In this document: positions 8,855-19,193 of the stretch, in pieces
Layout: each line of letters opens with the position of its first letter
How positions within the stretch are numbered: the first letter of the stretch is position 1
Source: Streptomyces cucumeris
GTDB lineage: Bacteria; Actinomycetota; Actinomycetes; Streptomycetales; Streptomycetaceae
DNA: 55,869 bases
Direction of reading: 5' to 3'
NCBI RefSeq assembly: GCF_024295805.1
Contig: NZ_JANCLX010000023.1
Span: forward strand, 1-55,869
Program-made: the position numbers and the translations under genes
The notes under the pieces: model-generated
What the model saw: only the letters and a program-made list of their open reading frames with translations
Database searches by the model: none
Told to the model about the DNA's origin: nothing

Positions 8855-9169
8855 ATACGAAGTCGCATCGTTGCAGGTGGTGAGGGCAGCAAAGCACCTG
8901 TTCGGAGGTACGTGCCGGTAGGGGGTGCCGACATCCGTCCAGGCGAGCTATGTTCGGTTGTGAGGAATGGCTAGTGCTATGACTCACAAATCCGCTTGGC
9001 GTGTTTTGCCTGCATTCTCGTGAGCCGTGCATCAAGTGGGGTGGAGTTGTCCCCCGTGGGAAGGAGGAGTCGAAACCGCCAAGTCGGTGGCTCCGGAAGA
9101 CACCGGGGCCTAGTGCACAAGGGATGAAGCTCCGGCCCAGGCCGGAGTCACCCGGGAACGGAGTTCTGC
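8855..9169 (+). promoter_or_regulatory. Long 5' region of hpf with structured leader
   Basis: A 315-bp gap with no gene. A moderately AT-rich patch at 8953-9015 probably holds the promoter. From about 9060 to 9147 the sequence can fold into successive hairpins: CCGCC/GGTGG with loop AAGTC near 9080-9094, and a perfect 7-bp stem with arms CTCCGGC (9130-9136) and GCCGGAG (9141-9147). The latter ends 22 nt before the GTG start and leaves CGGAG free as ribosome binding site. No known riboswitch consensus was recognised. The function is inferred only from structure and position. Confidence 0.45.
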
Positions 9170-9862
9170 GTGGACATCGTCGTCAAGGGCCGGAAAACAG
9201 ATGTGCCCGAGCGGTTCCGGAAGCACGTGGCCGAGAAGCTGAAGCTGGACAAGATCCAGAAGCTCGACGGCAAGGTCATCAGCCTCGACGTCGAGGTGTC
9301 CAAAGAGCACAACCCGCGGCAGGCCGACCGCTCGGACCGAGTGGAGATCACCCTCCGCTCCCGTGGTCCGGTGATCCGGGCAGAGGCCGCGGCAGCCGAT
9401 CCGTACGCAGCGCTGGACCTCGCGGCCGGCAAGCTGGAGGCACGGATGCGCAAGCAGCACGACAAGCGCCACACCCGACGTGGCAACGGTCGCATCCCGG
9501 CCAGCGATGTGGCCGTGACCGTCCCCAACGCGGCGCGTATCAACGGGCATGGCGAGATCGCCGCCCAGCGCACGGCCGTGGACACCGTCCCCACCACCCG
9601 GATGGGCCCCCTCGAGGTGCAGGGTGAAGGCCCGCTGGTGGTCCGGGAGAAGACCCACGCCGCCGCCCCGATGACGCTCGACCAGGCCCTCTACGAGATG
9701 GAGCTGGTCGGGCACGATTTCTATCTGTTCGTCGACTCCGACACCAACCGGCCGAGCGTCGTCTACCGGCGGCACGGCTATGACTACGGGGTGATTCATC
9801 TTCAGCCGGAGGCGTTCGTCGGTGAGGAGCCCGGCGGCGCGGGAGGTGCCCTCGGCGGCTGA
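9170..9862 (+). CDS. hpf: Ribosome hibernation promoting factor, long form
   Basis: A 230-residue long-form HPF (S30AE family), starting at GTG 9170 (MDIVVKGRKTDVPERFRKHV). The N-terminal domain (about 1-105) binds the 30S decoding region. A linker of ~65 residues rich in charged residues leads to the C-terminal dimerisation domain (about 168-222; MTLDQALYEMELVGHDFYLFV and the terminal VVYRRHGYDYGVIHL), which is split here as two motifs. Long HPF makes 100S ribosome dimers in stationary phase and under stress (established). Upstream there is an unusually long structured leader, downstream a strong hairpin terminator. It is probably monocistronic. Confidence 0.95.
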   Translation: MDIVVKGRKTDVPERFRKHVAEKLKLDKIQKLDGKVISLDVEVSKEHNPRQADRSDRVEITLRSRGPVIRAEAAAADPYAALDLAAGKLEARMRKQHDKRHTRRGNGRIPASDVAVTVPNAARINGHGEIAAQRTAVDTVPTTRMGPLEVQGEGPLVVREKTHAAAPMTLDQALYEMELVGHDFYLFVDSDTNRPSVVYRRHGYDYGVIHLQPEAFVGEEPGGAGGALGG

Positions 9863-9888
9863 CCCGTCCGGGGCGTAGACATCAGCAG

Positions 9889-9923
9889 GCGGGATCGCGC
9901 GGCCGGGCGCCGCGCGATCCCGC
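9889..9923 (+). terminator. hpf terminator
   Basis: A perfect 14-bp stem (GCGGGATCGCGCGG at 9889-9902, complement at 9910-9923) with a 7-nt loop starts 27 bp after the hpf stop. There is no T run, as in other terminators of this genome. Confidence 0.8.
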
Positions 9924-10187
9924 ACGACCGACCAGGGTGTGCGACCGGGCACACCGGACCGCCGACCGCCGGATCTGAGTGCAACAGCCCAGTGCGTACG
10001 TACTCCTGGCTGTGCACACGCAACGGATCCGGCCATGGACGCATACGGGGGTGGACGATGTGATGCCCCGGAGCGCCCATGCGCCCCCCGGGGCTTCTCC
10101 GTGCGACCACGGCGGGACCATTCCGCCGCCCGGGCATGAAATCATGGCCCCTCGAACGGCCAACCGGCGCAGCGAGAGGACTGGTTG
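9924..10187 (+). promoter_or_regulatory. Upstream region of the NarL/LuxR response regulator
   Basis: Part of the 392-bp gap between hpf and the response-regulator gene. After the hpf terminator no gene is evident. A short inverted GC-rich pair occurs around 10066-10099 (CCCCGGAGCGC and GCGCCCCCCGGGG). The promoter of the downstream gene must lie here, but no clean -35/-10 pair was found. Confidence 0.4.
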
Positions 10188-10292
10188 ATGCCGTACCGCA
10201 CCGAGCACCACAGTGTGCAGACCGCAAGGGCCATGGCCTTCAGGGGGAGGAACGATGGCGGACAGCTTCGGGCCCGTCTCCGGTCACAGTGA
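10188..10292 (+). CDS. Possible 34-residue upstream ORF overlapping the response regulator start
   Basis: ATG at 10188 preceded by a good ribosome binding site (GAGAGGA, 7-8 nt upstream) opens a 34-codon frame beginning MPYRTEHHSVQTARAMAFRG. It runs across the ribosome binding site and start codon of the next gene (10255) in another frame and stops at TGA 10292. This arrangement could make translation of the regulator depend on leader translation. It resembles no known family. The peptide is Arg-rich, which may be a by-product of reading GC-rich DNA, so whether it is translated is open. Confidence 0.35.
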   Translation: MPYRTEHHSVQTARAMAFRGRNDGGQLRARLRSQ

Positions 10293-11004
10293 TGATCATG
10301 TCATCGCCTCGGACCGGGACGAGTCGCGCGGTGAGCCGCGCAAGGAGCCGATTCGGGTCCTCGTGGTGGACGACCACGCCCTCTTCCGGCGTGGGTTGGA
10401 GATCGTCCTCGCCCAGGAGGAGGACATCCAGGTCGTCGGCGAGGCCGGGGACGGCGCCGAGGCCGTGGACAAGGCGGCGGATCTGCTCCCCGACATCGTC
10501 CTGATGGACGTGCGGATGCCCAAGCGGGGCGGGATCGAGGCGTGTACCTCCATCAAGGAGGTGGCACCCAGCGCCAAGATCATCATGCTGACGATCAGCG
10601 ATGAGGAAGCCGACCTCTATGACGCGATCAAGGCCGGGGCCACGGGCTATCTGCTGAAGGAGATCTCCACCGACGAGGTCTCCACCGCGATCCGGGCGGT
10701 TGCCGACGGTCAGTCGCAGATCAGCCCGTCCATGGCGGCCAAGCTGCTGACCGAGTTCAAGTCGATGATCCAGCGCACCGATGAGCGGCGGCTGGTGCCC
10801 GCGCCCCGGCTCACCGACCGTGAGTTGGAGGTGCTCAAGCTGGTGGCCACCGGGATGAACAACCGGGACATCGCCAAGGAGCTGTTCATCAGCGAGAACA
10901 CCGTGAAGAACCATGTCCGCAACATCCTGGAGAAGTTGCAGTTGCACTCCAGGATGGAGGCCGTGGTCTACGCGATGCGGGAGAAGATCCTCGAGATCCG
11001 GTGA
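10255..11004 (+). CDS. NarL/LuxR-family response regulator
   Basis: A 249-residue response regulator. A ~30-residue N-terminal extension precedes the receiver (about 33-155). The receiver has the acidic pocket VLVVDDHALF, phosphoacceptor Asp85 in IVLMDVRMPKRGG and the switch Lys in YLLKEISTDE. The LuxR-type HTH near the C-terminus is clear (LTDREVLEVL-like LTDRELEVLKLVATGMNN and NTVKNHVRNIL). The start at 10255 has an excellent GGGGGAGGAACG ribosome binding site. No sensor kinase gene is adjacent, so it is an orphan in this window. Conserved position between hpf and secA is typical of Streptomyces. It probably acts as a DNA-binding activator in the cytoplasm; target genes are unknown. Confidence 0.92.
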   Translation: MADSFGPVSGHSDDHVIASDRDESRGEPRKEPIRVLVVDDHALFRRGLEIVLAQEEDIQVVGEAGDGAEAVDKAADLLPDIVLMDVRMPKRGGIEACTSIKEVAPSAKIIMLTISDEEADLYDAIKAGATGYLLKEISTDEVSTAIRAVADGQSQISPSMAAKLLTEFKSMIQRTDERRLVPAPRLTDRELEVLKLVATGMNNRDIAKELFISENTVKNHVRNILEKLQLHSRMEAVVYAMREKILEIR

Positions 11005-11008
11005 GCCG

Positions 11009-11030
11009 GACCGCCCCCGGCGGGGCGGTC
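11009..11030. terminator. Bidirectional terminator between convergent genes
   Basis: A 9-bp perfect stem (GACCGCCCC at 11009-11017, GGGGCGGTC at 11022-11030, loop CGGC) lies just after the response regulator stop. It overlaps the stop codon of the leftward gene, so it could serve both. Confidence 0.65.
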
Positions 11031-12213
11031 AGCCGACCGCCGCCGCAAGGGGCGCCGCCAGCTCCGGGCGGTCGACACGCTCGATCCGCACCGCGTCACA
11101 GCCGACCCAGCCGGCCGCCTCCCGCAGCGCCTCGGCCATCGGGGCCACCGCCTTCGCCGACTCCAGCGACACCTGCCGGGCCACCAGCGTCCGGCCCTCG
11201 CGCGCCGGGTCCACCCGGCCGAGCAGCCGCCCGCCGGACAGCAGCGGCATGGCGAAATAGCCGTGGATCCGCTGGGGCTTGGGCACATACGCCTCCAGCC
11301 GGTGGGTGAAGCCGAAGATCCGCTCGGTGCGTGCCCGGTCCCATATGAGGGAGTCGAAGGGCGACAGCAGCGTGGTGCGGTGCCGTCCGCGCGGGGTGGT
11401 CGCCAGCGCCTCCGGATCGGCCCAGGCCGCCTTGTCCCAGCCCGCTACCTCCACCGGCACCAGACCGGAGTCCGCGATCACCGCGTCCACCTGCTCACCC
11501 TTGAGCCGGTGATAGTCGGCGATATCGGCCCGCGTCCCCACCCCCAGGGACTGCCCGGCCAGCCGGACCAGCCGCCGCAGACACTCCGTGTCGTCCAGGT
11601 CGTCATGGAGCAGGGCGTCCGGCACCGCGCGCTCGGCCAGGTCGTACACCCGCTTCCAGCCGCGCCGCTCGACACACACCACCTCGCCGAACATCAGCGC
11701 CCGCTCCACCGCGACCTTGGCGGCCGACCAGTCCCACCACGGGCCGCCGTTCTTGGCGCCGCCCAGCTCGGTCGCGGTCAGCGGGCCGTCCGCGCGCAGC
11801 CGCTGGATGACCGTCCCGTACGCCTCGTCCGGCAGCTCGTGGTTCCAGTGCGGACGGGTGCGGTAGGCGCGGCGGCGGAACGCGAAGTGCGGCCATTCCT
11901 CGATCGGCAGCACACAGGCCGCGTGCGACCAGTACTCGAAGGCGCCGGTGCCGGTCCAGTACGCCGACTCGACCGCCGGACGGCCGACCGCGCCCAGCCG
12001 TGCGTAGGGGATCAGCTCGTGCGAGCGGGCCAGCACCGAGATCGTGTCGAGCTGCACCGCGCCCAGATGACGCAGGACGCCGCGCACCCCGCCGCGCCGG
12101 TCGGGGGCGCCCAGCAGGCCCTGGGCGCGCAGCGCGATCCGGCGCGCCTCATCGGCGGAGAGGGCGTACTCGGGCTTGCGGTCCGCTCCGGACCCGGGCG
12201 CGGGATTCGTCAT
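11029..12213 (-). CDS. YcaQ-like winged-helix protein (putative DNA interstrand crosslink glycosylase family)
   Basis: A 394-residue protein of the YcaQ/AlkX family (winged helix DNA-binding domain, HTH_42). The start segment LSADEARRIALRAQGLLG and the following RHLGAVQLDTISVLARSHEL are family hallmarks; the latter contains the QxD-type active-site stretch (Gln-Leu-Asp). Further conserved pieces are SHAACVLPIEEWPHFAFRR and the C-terminal PFDSLIWDRARTERIFGF. E. coli YcaQ and Streptomyces AlkX/AlzA unhook DNA crosslinks (established for some members). Whether this paralogue is a repair or self-resistance enzyme is not known. The start was set at ATG 12213 (MTNPAPGSG), since an upstream extension would run through a minisatellite and begin with TTG. 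It is convergent with the response regulator. Confidence 0.85.
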   Translation of the reverse strand: MTNPAPGSGADRKPEYALSADEARRIALRAQGLLGAPDRRGGVRGVLRHLGAVQLDTISVLARSHELIPYARLGAVGRPAVESAYWTGTGAFEYWSHAACVLPIEEWPHFAFRRRAYRTRPHWNHELPDEAYGTVIQRLRADGPLTATELGGAKNGGPWWDWSAAKVAVERALMFGEVVCVERRGWKRVYDLAERAVPDALLHDDLDDTECLRRLVRLAGQSLGVGTRADIADYHRLKGEQVDAVIADSGLVPVEVAGWDKAAWADPEALATTPRGRHRTTLLSPFDSLIWDRARTERIFGFTHRLEAYVPKPQRIHGYFAMPLLSGGRLLGRVDPAREGRTLVARQVSLESAKAVAPMAEALREAAGWVGCDAVRIERVDRPELAAPLAAAVG

Positions 12214-12289
12214 GCGCGCCACCGTAACGGGCCCCACTGACAACGCCCGCCGGCGACGTTCGTACCGGCCCCCGGCGCCCCCTGCGGCG

Positions 12290-12379
12290 CCCGCCGTCAA
12301 CGGCCCCGTCAACGGCTCTGTCGATGCCGCCGTCAACGGCCCCGTCAACGGCTCCGTCGATGCCGCCGTCAACGGCCCC
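12290..12379. repeat. Minisatellite, 36-bp unit, ~2.5 copies
   Basis: Two 36-bp units (12290-12325 and 12326-12361) differ at only two positions and are followed by half a third unit (12362-12379). Each unit carries GTCAACGGCC twice. The repeat fills most of the gap between two leftward genes. The period is a multiple of three, so a frame stays open through it, but no plausible start codon puts it inside a protein. Confidence 0.85.
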
Positions 12380-12393
12380 GGGCGGGAGCACCC

Positions 12394-13017
12394 TCAGACC
12401 GCCGTCGGTTCGTCCGACCGGTCCGCCGGAGCGTGGGGGTGGGGGAGATAGGGGGTGGCCGACGGCAGCCGCCAGTCCGAGGGCAGCAGCGCGCCCCGCC
12501 AGGCGTCCCGCCGGGTCCCCCGGTGGACGATCCGCGCCCGGTCCGTCCCCTCCATCCGGAAGCCCGCCGCGAGCGCGACCGCGCGCGAGCCCTCGTTCCC
12601 CGCCTCGCAGCACCACTCCAGGCGCTCCACCCCCAGCGTGGTGAACGCCCACTCGATCACCGCCCGCGCGGCCTCACCGGTGTAGCCGCGCCGCCGGTGT
12701 CCGGGCACCGTCCAGTAGCCGAGCTCGGCCTGGCGCTCCGGTCCGTGCAGCCGCTCAAGACGGACCAGCGCCATGGCACCCACCAGCACCCCGTCACCCT
12801 TGGTGAGCACCGCGAAGTCGTACGCGGCGTCGTCGCGCCAGTTGTCCGGCGCGGTGCGCCCGGTGAATTCCTCCGCGTGCCCGCGCTCGTACGGGGACGG
12901 CACCGGCGTCCAGCGCTGGATGTCGGGGTCCTGACATGCGGCGAAGACCGCGCCCGCGTCGGAGGACCGGAAAGGGCGCAGAACGAGGCGCTCGGTGGTG
13001 AGGGTGACGGGCTCCAT
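12394..13017 (-). CDS. GNAT family N-acetyltransferase (RimJ/RimL-like)
   Basis: A 207-residue acetyltransferase of the RimJ/RimL-like Acetyltransf_3 type. It opens with the typical TTERLVLRPFRSSDA, carries the acetyl-CoA-binding loop VPGHRRRGYTGEAARAVIEW and the following VERLEWCCEAGNEGSRAVA, and ends in the usual GF-M-EG segment plus a ~35-residue Pro-rich tail. Such enzymes acetylate protein N-termini or small amines; the substrate is not predictable here. The gene is divergent from secA, with 236 bp of shared upstream DNA. The tail runs close to the minisatellite downstream. Confidence 0.9.
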   Translation of the reverse strand: MEPVTLTTERLVLRPFRSSDAGAVFAACQDPDIQRWTPVPSPYERGHAEEFTGRTAPDNWRDDAAYDFAVLTKGDGVLVGAMALVRLERLHGPERQAELGYWTVPGHRRRGYTGEAARAVIEWAFTTLGVERLEWCCEAGNEGSRAVALAAGFRMEGTDRARIVHRGTRRDAWRGALLPSDWRLPSATPYLPHPHAPADRSDEPTAV

Positions 13018-13253
13018 CCAGCCGAGTCTGCGTTCCTCCGGTCACTCACCGCGAGCGGTTTTCCGGAATCGGGGCACCTGGAGCCCGTCTCGAGCGTTGA
13101 AGGGGTGAGGTGACACCTGGTCCTCGTGGTGACGGACCTCCCGGCGTGGCGGGGTCTGTCTTACGATGGCCGTTGCGGCGGGGCCTGCGCCCCTTGACAA
13201 TGCCGCGCCAGCGCACCCGACCGCCAGGCCCGACCGGCAAGGAGCCAGCCTAC
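13018..13253. promoter_or_regulatory. Divergent promoter region between GNAT gene and secA
   Basis: A 236-bp gap serving both genes. For secA a candidate -10, TACGAT (13162-13167), follows GTCT; no good -35 was found at the right distance. A TTGACA at 13194-13199 lacks a matching -10. The secA ribosome binding site AAGGAG (13239-13244) sits 9 nt before the GTG start. Confidence 0.4.
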
Positions 13254-16088
<2,835 letters not shown>

Positions 16089-16116
16089 CGCGCGGGCGGA
16101 TCTGAGCAAGCACGGC

Positions 16117-16148
16117 CGGCGGGCCGGGGCCAAAGCCCCGGCCCGCCG
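16117..16148 (+). terminator. secA terminator
   Basis: A perfect 14-bp stem (CGGCGGGCCGGGGC at 16117-16130, complement at 16135-16148) with CAAA loop lies 28 bp after the secA stop. No T tract follows. Confidence 0.8.
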
Positions 16149-16731
16149 TCGTGTCCGGGGCCGAGCGCGTGCCGCGAAGCCCAGTCGTTCGCCAGACCGC
16201 CCAGCCACCGCGCCCCGGCTCCGCCGGATCCCGAGCGCGGTGGCGGCCTGGCCGGACCGTACGGGCGTGCTCGGCGCAACCTGCGTCGGGCCCTGGGTCT
16301 GGGGGTTGCGGGGGCCGTTCGCCGTGCCGGATGGGGCGCGTTCGGCGGAGTGGAGACTGGCCAGGCCCCTGGGCAGGCTCTCCGGACCGAGCGGAGGGCC
16401 TGCCGGACCCTGACGCGGCTCCCCGGTCCGGGGGCCGGGCAGGGCCGCCCTGCGCAGCGGGGCGGGTGCCCGGGAGCGGGGTGGTCGGACCGGACGTGGA
16501 GCCGTACGGCGGGGCCGGGGTTTGGCCGGCCCGTATGCGGCTCCCCCGTCCGGGCCAGCCGAGCCCGCGGGCCTGCCCGGCGCTGGTGCGGTCCTCGGGC
16601 CACTCGGCCTCGTCGCCTCCCCGGGACCGGCCCCCCGCTGCTGGGGCGGGGCTCTGGTGTGCCCCCGCCCCACCCATCTGGGTCCGGCCGACGGCCGGAG
16701 GCCGCACCGGCCTCCCCGGATCCGGGCTGGG
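16149..16731. other. Gene-free GC-rich stretch after secA
   Basis: This 583-bp stretch has very high GC in all frames, and several frames stay open by composition alone. The translations are Pro/Gly/Arg low-complexity with no family resemblance, no ribosome binding site and no consistent codon bias. It separates convergent genes (secA and the Rv3235-family gene), so it needs no promoter. No gene is called. Confidence 0.6.
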
Positions 16732-17247
16732 TCAGGCCGAAGGGGTCAGGGCGGGGAGGGCTGGGCCCAGGTCGATGGCGGCGCAGCGCCAGCGGGCGTC
16801 GGCGCCGAGTTCGAGGCGGAATGCGAGGGCGCTGAGCCGGTCGCCGGAGGCGATCCGGGCGAACGCCTCGATCACCCCGTGCCGCGGCCGGTACTCCCCG
16901 CAGCGCTGTACGTAGGGGGCCGACGCGCGGGTGTCCGCGGGGCGCAGCGGGGCCCGCGGGGCCAGTTCGACCAGCAGGTCGTAGGCGGCCGGGAGGGTGT
17001 GTCCCAGGAGGGTGTGGACGGGGCGCCGGCCGCTGAGGGTCAGCAGCAGCTGGTTGGCGAACCAGTAGCGCGGCAGCCGTTCCCGCTCCCGGCGCTGTGC
17101 GGCGACGGCCGCGGTGCGGGACACCGGCGCCGTGGTGCGGGGGCGGCGGGTGTCCCGCCGCCCCGGCGGCCCGCTGCGTCCCGACCCGCCGCCACCTCGC
17201 CGCCGTACGCTCTCCTCGCTGACTCCGGTCTCGCGCATCTGCCTCAC
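16732..17247 (-). CDS. Rv3235 family protein (function unknown)
   Basis: A 171-residue protein. The first ~65 residues are basic and disordered. The core (RYWFANQLLLTLSGRRPVHT, then YDLLVELAPRAPLRP, YVQRCGEYRPRHGVIEAFAR and the terminal LGADARWRCAAIDLG) matches the actinobacterial Rv3235 family, typically encoded next to secA. The fold resembles small SecA/NTF2-like alpha+beta domains, but the function is not established. Constant linkage with secA and the HAD and DUF6912 genes suggests a housekeeping role. The start ATG encodes MRQMRETGVSEES; a shorter start at the fourth codon is possible. Confidence 0.85.
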   Translation of the reverse strand: MRQMRETGVSEESVRRRGGGGSGRSGPPGRRDTRRPRTTAPVSRTAAVAAQRRERERLPRYWFANQLLLTLSGRRPVHTLLGHTLPAAYDLLVELAPRAPLRPADTRASAPYVQRCGEYRPRHGVIEAFARIASGDRLSALAFRLELGADARWRCAAIDLGPALPALTPSA

Positions 17248-17555
17248 CGCCGCCGTGCCGGGCCCGGTTGATACCGGGCAGTAGCTTCATCGTCGGGAGT
17301 CTTCTACCGACGGGTTTCCCCGCCCCGCAACGCGGTGCCCGGGCTTCCGCAATGCCCCGGCGAATCACCTATCCGGGCGACGCCCCGCCCCGCACCGCGC
17401 GCTCCGCGGCCCCTCGGCGTCACCCCCGCCCGTCACGGACCCCCGGCCGCTACCCCCGAAGGGGGACGTCCGGGGCCCGAGCCCGCGGACCCCCGTCCCG
17501 GAGAGGACTACGTATGCTGGCTGTGCCCGAACGGTCACTCATGAAAGCGGCTGCC
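17248..17555. other. Divergent intergenic region, no gene seen
   Basis: A 308-bp region between the leftward Rv3235-family gene and the rightward DUF6912-like gene. It must hold both promoters. Direct reading shows only GC-rich DNA and a short TACGTATGCT stretch at 17510-17519 that could be a -10 or the start of a leader. No RNA gene was recognised. Confidence 0.4.
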
Positions 17556-18062
17556 ATGCGCGTCTACGTCCCCCTGACCCTCTCCGGTCTCGCCGAGGCG
17601 TACAAGGCGGGCGAGCTGGGGCCGGGGCCGGTCACCGCCTATGCCGTCACGCCCGCCCTGCGCGAGTGGTACGTCTCCGACGACATCGAGGAGCTGGAGT
17701 ACGCCGCCCTCAGCCGCGCCGCGCAGGCGTCGCTGCGCGCGCTCGCCGTCGACCGGCAGGCGCCCCGGCGGCGGGTCGTGGTGGCCGTGGACGTGCCCGA
17801 CGGCCAGGCCGTCGCGGATCCGGACCGCGGGCTCGACCAGTCCTCGCTGGGCGAGGTGCGGATCGCCGCCGCCATACCGCTGTCCAAGGTCGCCGCGGTG
17901 CACATGGACGCCGATGACGCCCGCGCGGACGTCACCGCCGCCGCCGAGGCCCTCGGTGCCGCGGACCTCGGTGACGACGACGCCCAGTTCACCGTGGACG
18001 GCGCGGAGGACCACGAGCTGCTCTGGTACGCCCGGCAGGAAATCCCGCATCTCATCGGCTGA
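17556..18062 (+). CDS. DUF6912-like conserved actinobacterial protein
   Basis: A 168-residue conserved protein. It begins MRVYVPLTLSGLAEAYKAGE, continues with VTPALREWYVSDDIEELEYA, and the C-terminal half is very acidic (DADDARADVTAA, DLGDDDAQF) and ends in ELLWYARQEIPHLIG. I recognise it as the family annotated DUF6912 in Streptomyces; no function is known. The start was set at 17556, where family similarity begins. In-frame ATGs at 17541 and 17514 are alternatives; the latter has GGAGAGG 9 nt upstream and would add 14 residues. A MITE-like hairpin starts directly after the stop and may terminate transcription. Confidence 0.8.
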   Translation: MRVYVPLTLSGLAEAYKAGELGPGPVTAYAVTPALREWYVSDDIEELEYAALSRAAQASLRALAVDRQAPRRRVVVAVDVPDGQAVADPDRGLDQSSLGEVRIAAAIPLSKVAAVHMDADDARADVTAAAEALGAADLGDDDAQFTVDGAEDHELLWYARQEIPHLIG

Positions 18063-18063
18063 C

Positions 18064-18231
18064 CTGGGCCGTGTCTTGTAGATCACCTCGGGCCCGCGAC
18101 GCCTGGCACGGCACCTCGCTGCGTTGTCGGAGCATCCGAGTAGGCCCACTACGAGGACGCTCCTCCGCCTTGCGATGCACCGCACCAGACGCCGCGGGCT
18201 GATCCGAGCCGATCCACAAGACACGGCCCAG
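18064..18231. mobile_element. MITE-like long imperfect palindrome
   Basis: Ends 18064-18084 and 18211-18231 form a 21-bp inverted repeat with one mismatch (outer CTGGGCCGTGTCTTGT). The inside is also an imperfect palindrome: GCCCGCGACGCCTGG near 18091 matches the complement of CCAGACGCCGCGGGC near 18186. The whole 168 bp could fold into one long hairpin. There is no reading frame. Terminal repeats beginning GGGCCGTGTCTTGT occur in Streptomyces transposon-derived repeats (from memory). No clear target duplication was seen. Confidence 0.75.
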
Positions 18232-18248
18232 CCGGGTACGGTCGTGGG

Positions 18249-18917
18249 ATGGGGAAGACGCACGTGACCCACATCGTGTGGGACTGGAACGGCACGCTGT
18301 TCCACGACATCGAGGCCGTGATCCTGGCGACGAACGCCTCGTTCCAGGAGGTCGGCCTGGAGCCGATCACCCTTGAGCGCTACCGCGACCTCTACTGCGT
18401 GCCCGTCCCCCGCTTCTACGAGCGACTGATGGGACGCCTGCCCACCGACGAGGAGTGGGAGGTCATGGACGAGGCGTTCCACCGGCACTACGGGGTGTTC
18501 GCGGAGACCGCGGGACTCGCGCTCGGTGCCCGGGAGCTGCTCTCCGAATGGCAGGAGGCCGGGCTCACCCAGTCCCTGTGCTCCCTGGCGCCGCACGACC
18601 ACCTGATGCCCCTGGTGCGCACCCACGGCATCGAGCGTCACTTCGTCCGGGTCGACGGTCGTCTCGGGCAGAGCAACACCGGCAAGGCCGAGCAGATGGT
18701 GCGCCACCTCACCGCGCTCGAGGGAGTGCCCCCGCAGCGCGTCGTGGTGATCGGGGACGCCCTGGACGACGCCCTGGCGGCCCGGCACGCGGGTGCCCGC
18801 GCGGTGCTCTACACCGGGGGCTCCCACAGCCGGACCAGCCTCCAGACGGCCGGTGTGCCGGTCGTGGACACGCTCGCCGAGGCCGTCCGGGAGGCCGAGC
18901 GCCTCGCCGACGAGTGA
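18249..18917 (+). CDS. HAD family hydrolase (phosphatase-like)
   Basis: A 222-residue haloacid-dehalogenase fold hydrolase. Motif I is IVWDWNGTLFHDIEAV, in which the second Asp of DxDGT is replaced by Asn (DWNGT), a variant seen in this actinobacterial subgroup. Motif II lies near LCSLAPHDHL, and motifs III/IV are RVVVIGDALDDALAARHAGA. The cap domain is helical, so it is a subfamily I (PGP-like) enzyme acting on a small phosphorylated substrate that cannot be named. The start at 18249 gives MGKTHVTHIVW; GTG 18264 is an alternative. The gene begins just after the MITE-like element, so its promoter must lie within or beyond that element. Confidence 0.88.
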   Translation: MGKTHVTHIVWDWNGTLFHDIEAVILATNASFQEVGLEPITLERYRDLYCVPVPRFYERLMGRLPTDEEWEVMDEAFHRHYGVFAETAGLALGARELLSEWQEAGLTQSLCSLAPHDHLMPLVRTHGIERHFVRVDGRLGQSNTGKAEQMVRHLTALEGVPPQRVVVIGDALDDALAARHAGARAVLYTGGSHSRTSLQTAGVPVVDTLAEAVREAERLADE

Positions 18918-18972
18918 TCAGCCGCGCAGCACCAGCCGCGCGCGATCAGCCGCGCATCACCAGCCGTGAGCC
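18917..18972. repeat. Imperfect 28-bp tandem repeat
   Basis: Two units, 18917-18944 and 18945-18972, share GATCAGCCGCGCA and CACCAGCCG. The repeat begins at the stop of the HAD gene and lies in the 276-bp gap between convergent genes. It is probably a replication-slippage product. A weak GGGCGCCC pair around 19030-19060 could act as terminator. Confidence 0.6.
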
Positions 18973-19193
18973 CTCGGCCGTGAGGCACCAGCCGCGTGCG
19001 GCCGCCCGCGCCTGACCCAGCGGCCCCGTGGGCGCCCTACGGGCCACCGGGGCGCCCCTTTGCACCATGAGCGCCGGAGCGCGCCCCACAGAGCCCACAG
19101 CGCCCACAGACGGCCTTCTGCCCCGCGCGCCCCCTCCGCCTCAGTGCGCCGTCAACGCGCCCCCGGCGTGCCCCGGCGCACCCCTCCTCCTCC

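Noticed and set aside
8855..9169. c-di-AMP (ydaO) or other known riboswitch before hpf
   Set aside because: The hairpins do not contain the conserved core elements that I know for ydaO, cobalamin, TPP or SAM riboswitches.
12213..12372. N-terminal extension of the YcaQ-like protein through the minisatellite
   Set aside because: It would start at TTG without a ribosome binding site and add 53 residues not seen in the family.
16151..16915. Plus- or minus-strand protein in the gap after secA
   Set aside because: Low-complexity Pro/Gly/Arg translations, no ribosome binding site, no similarity; overlaps the well-supported Rv3235-family gene.
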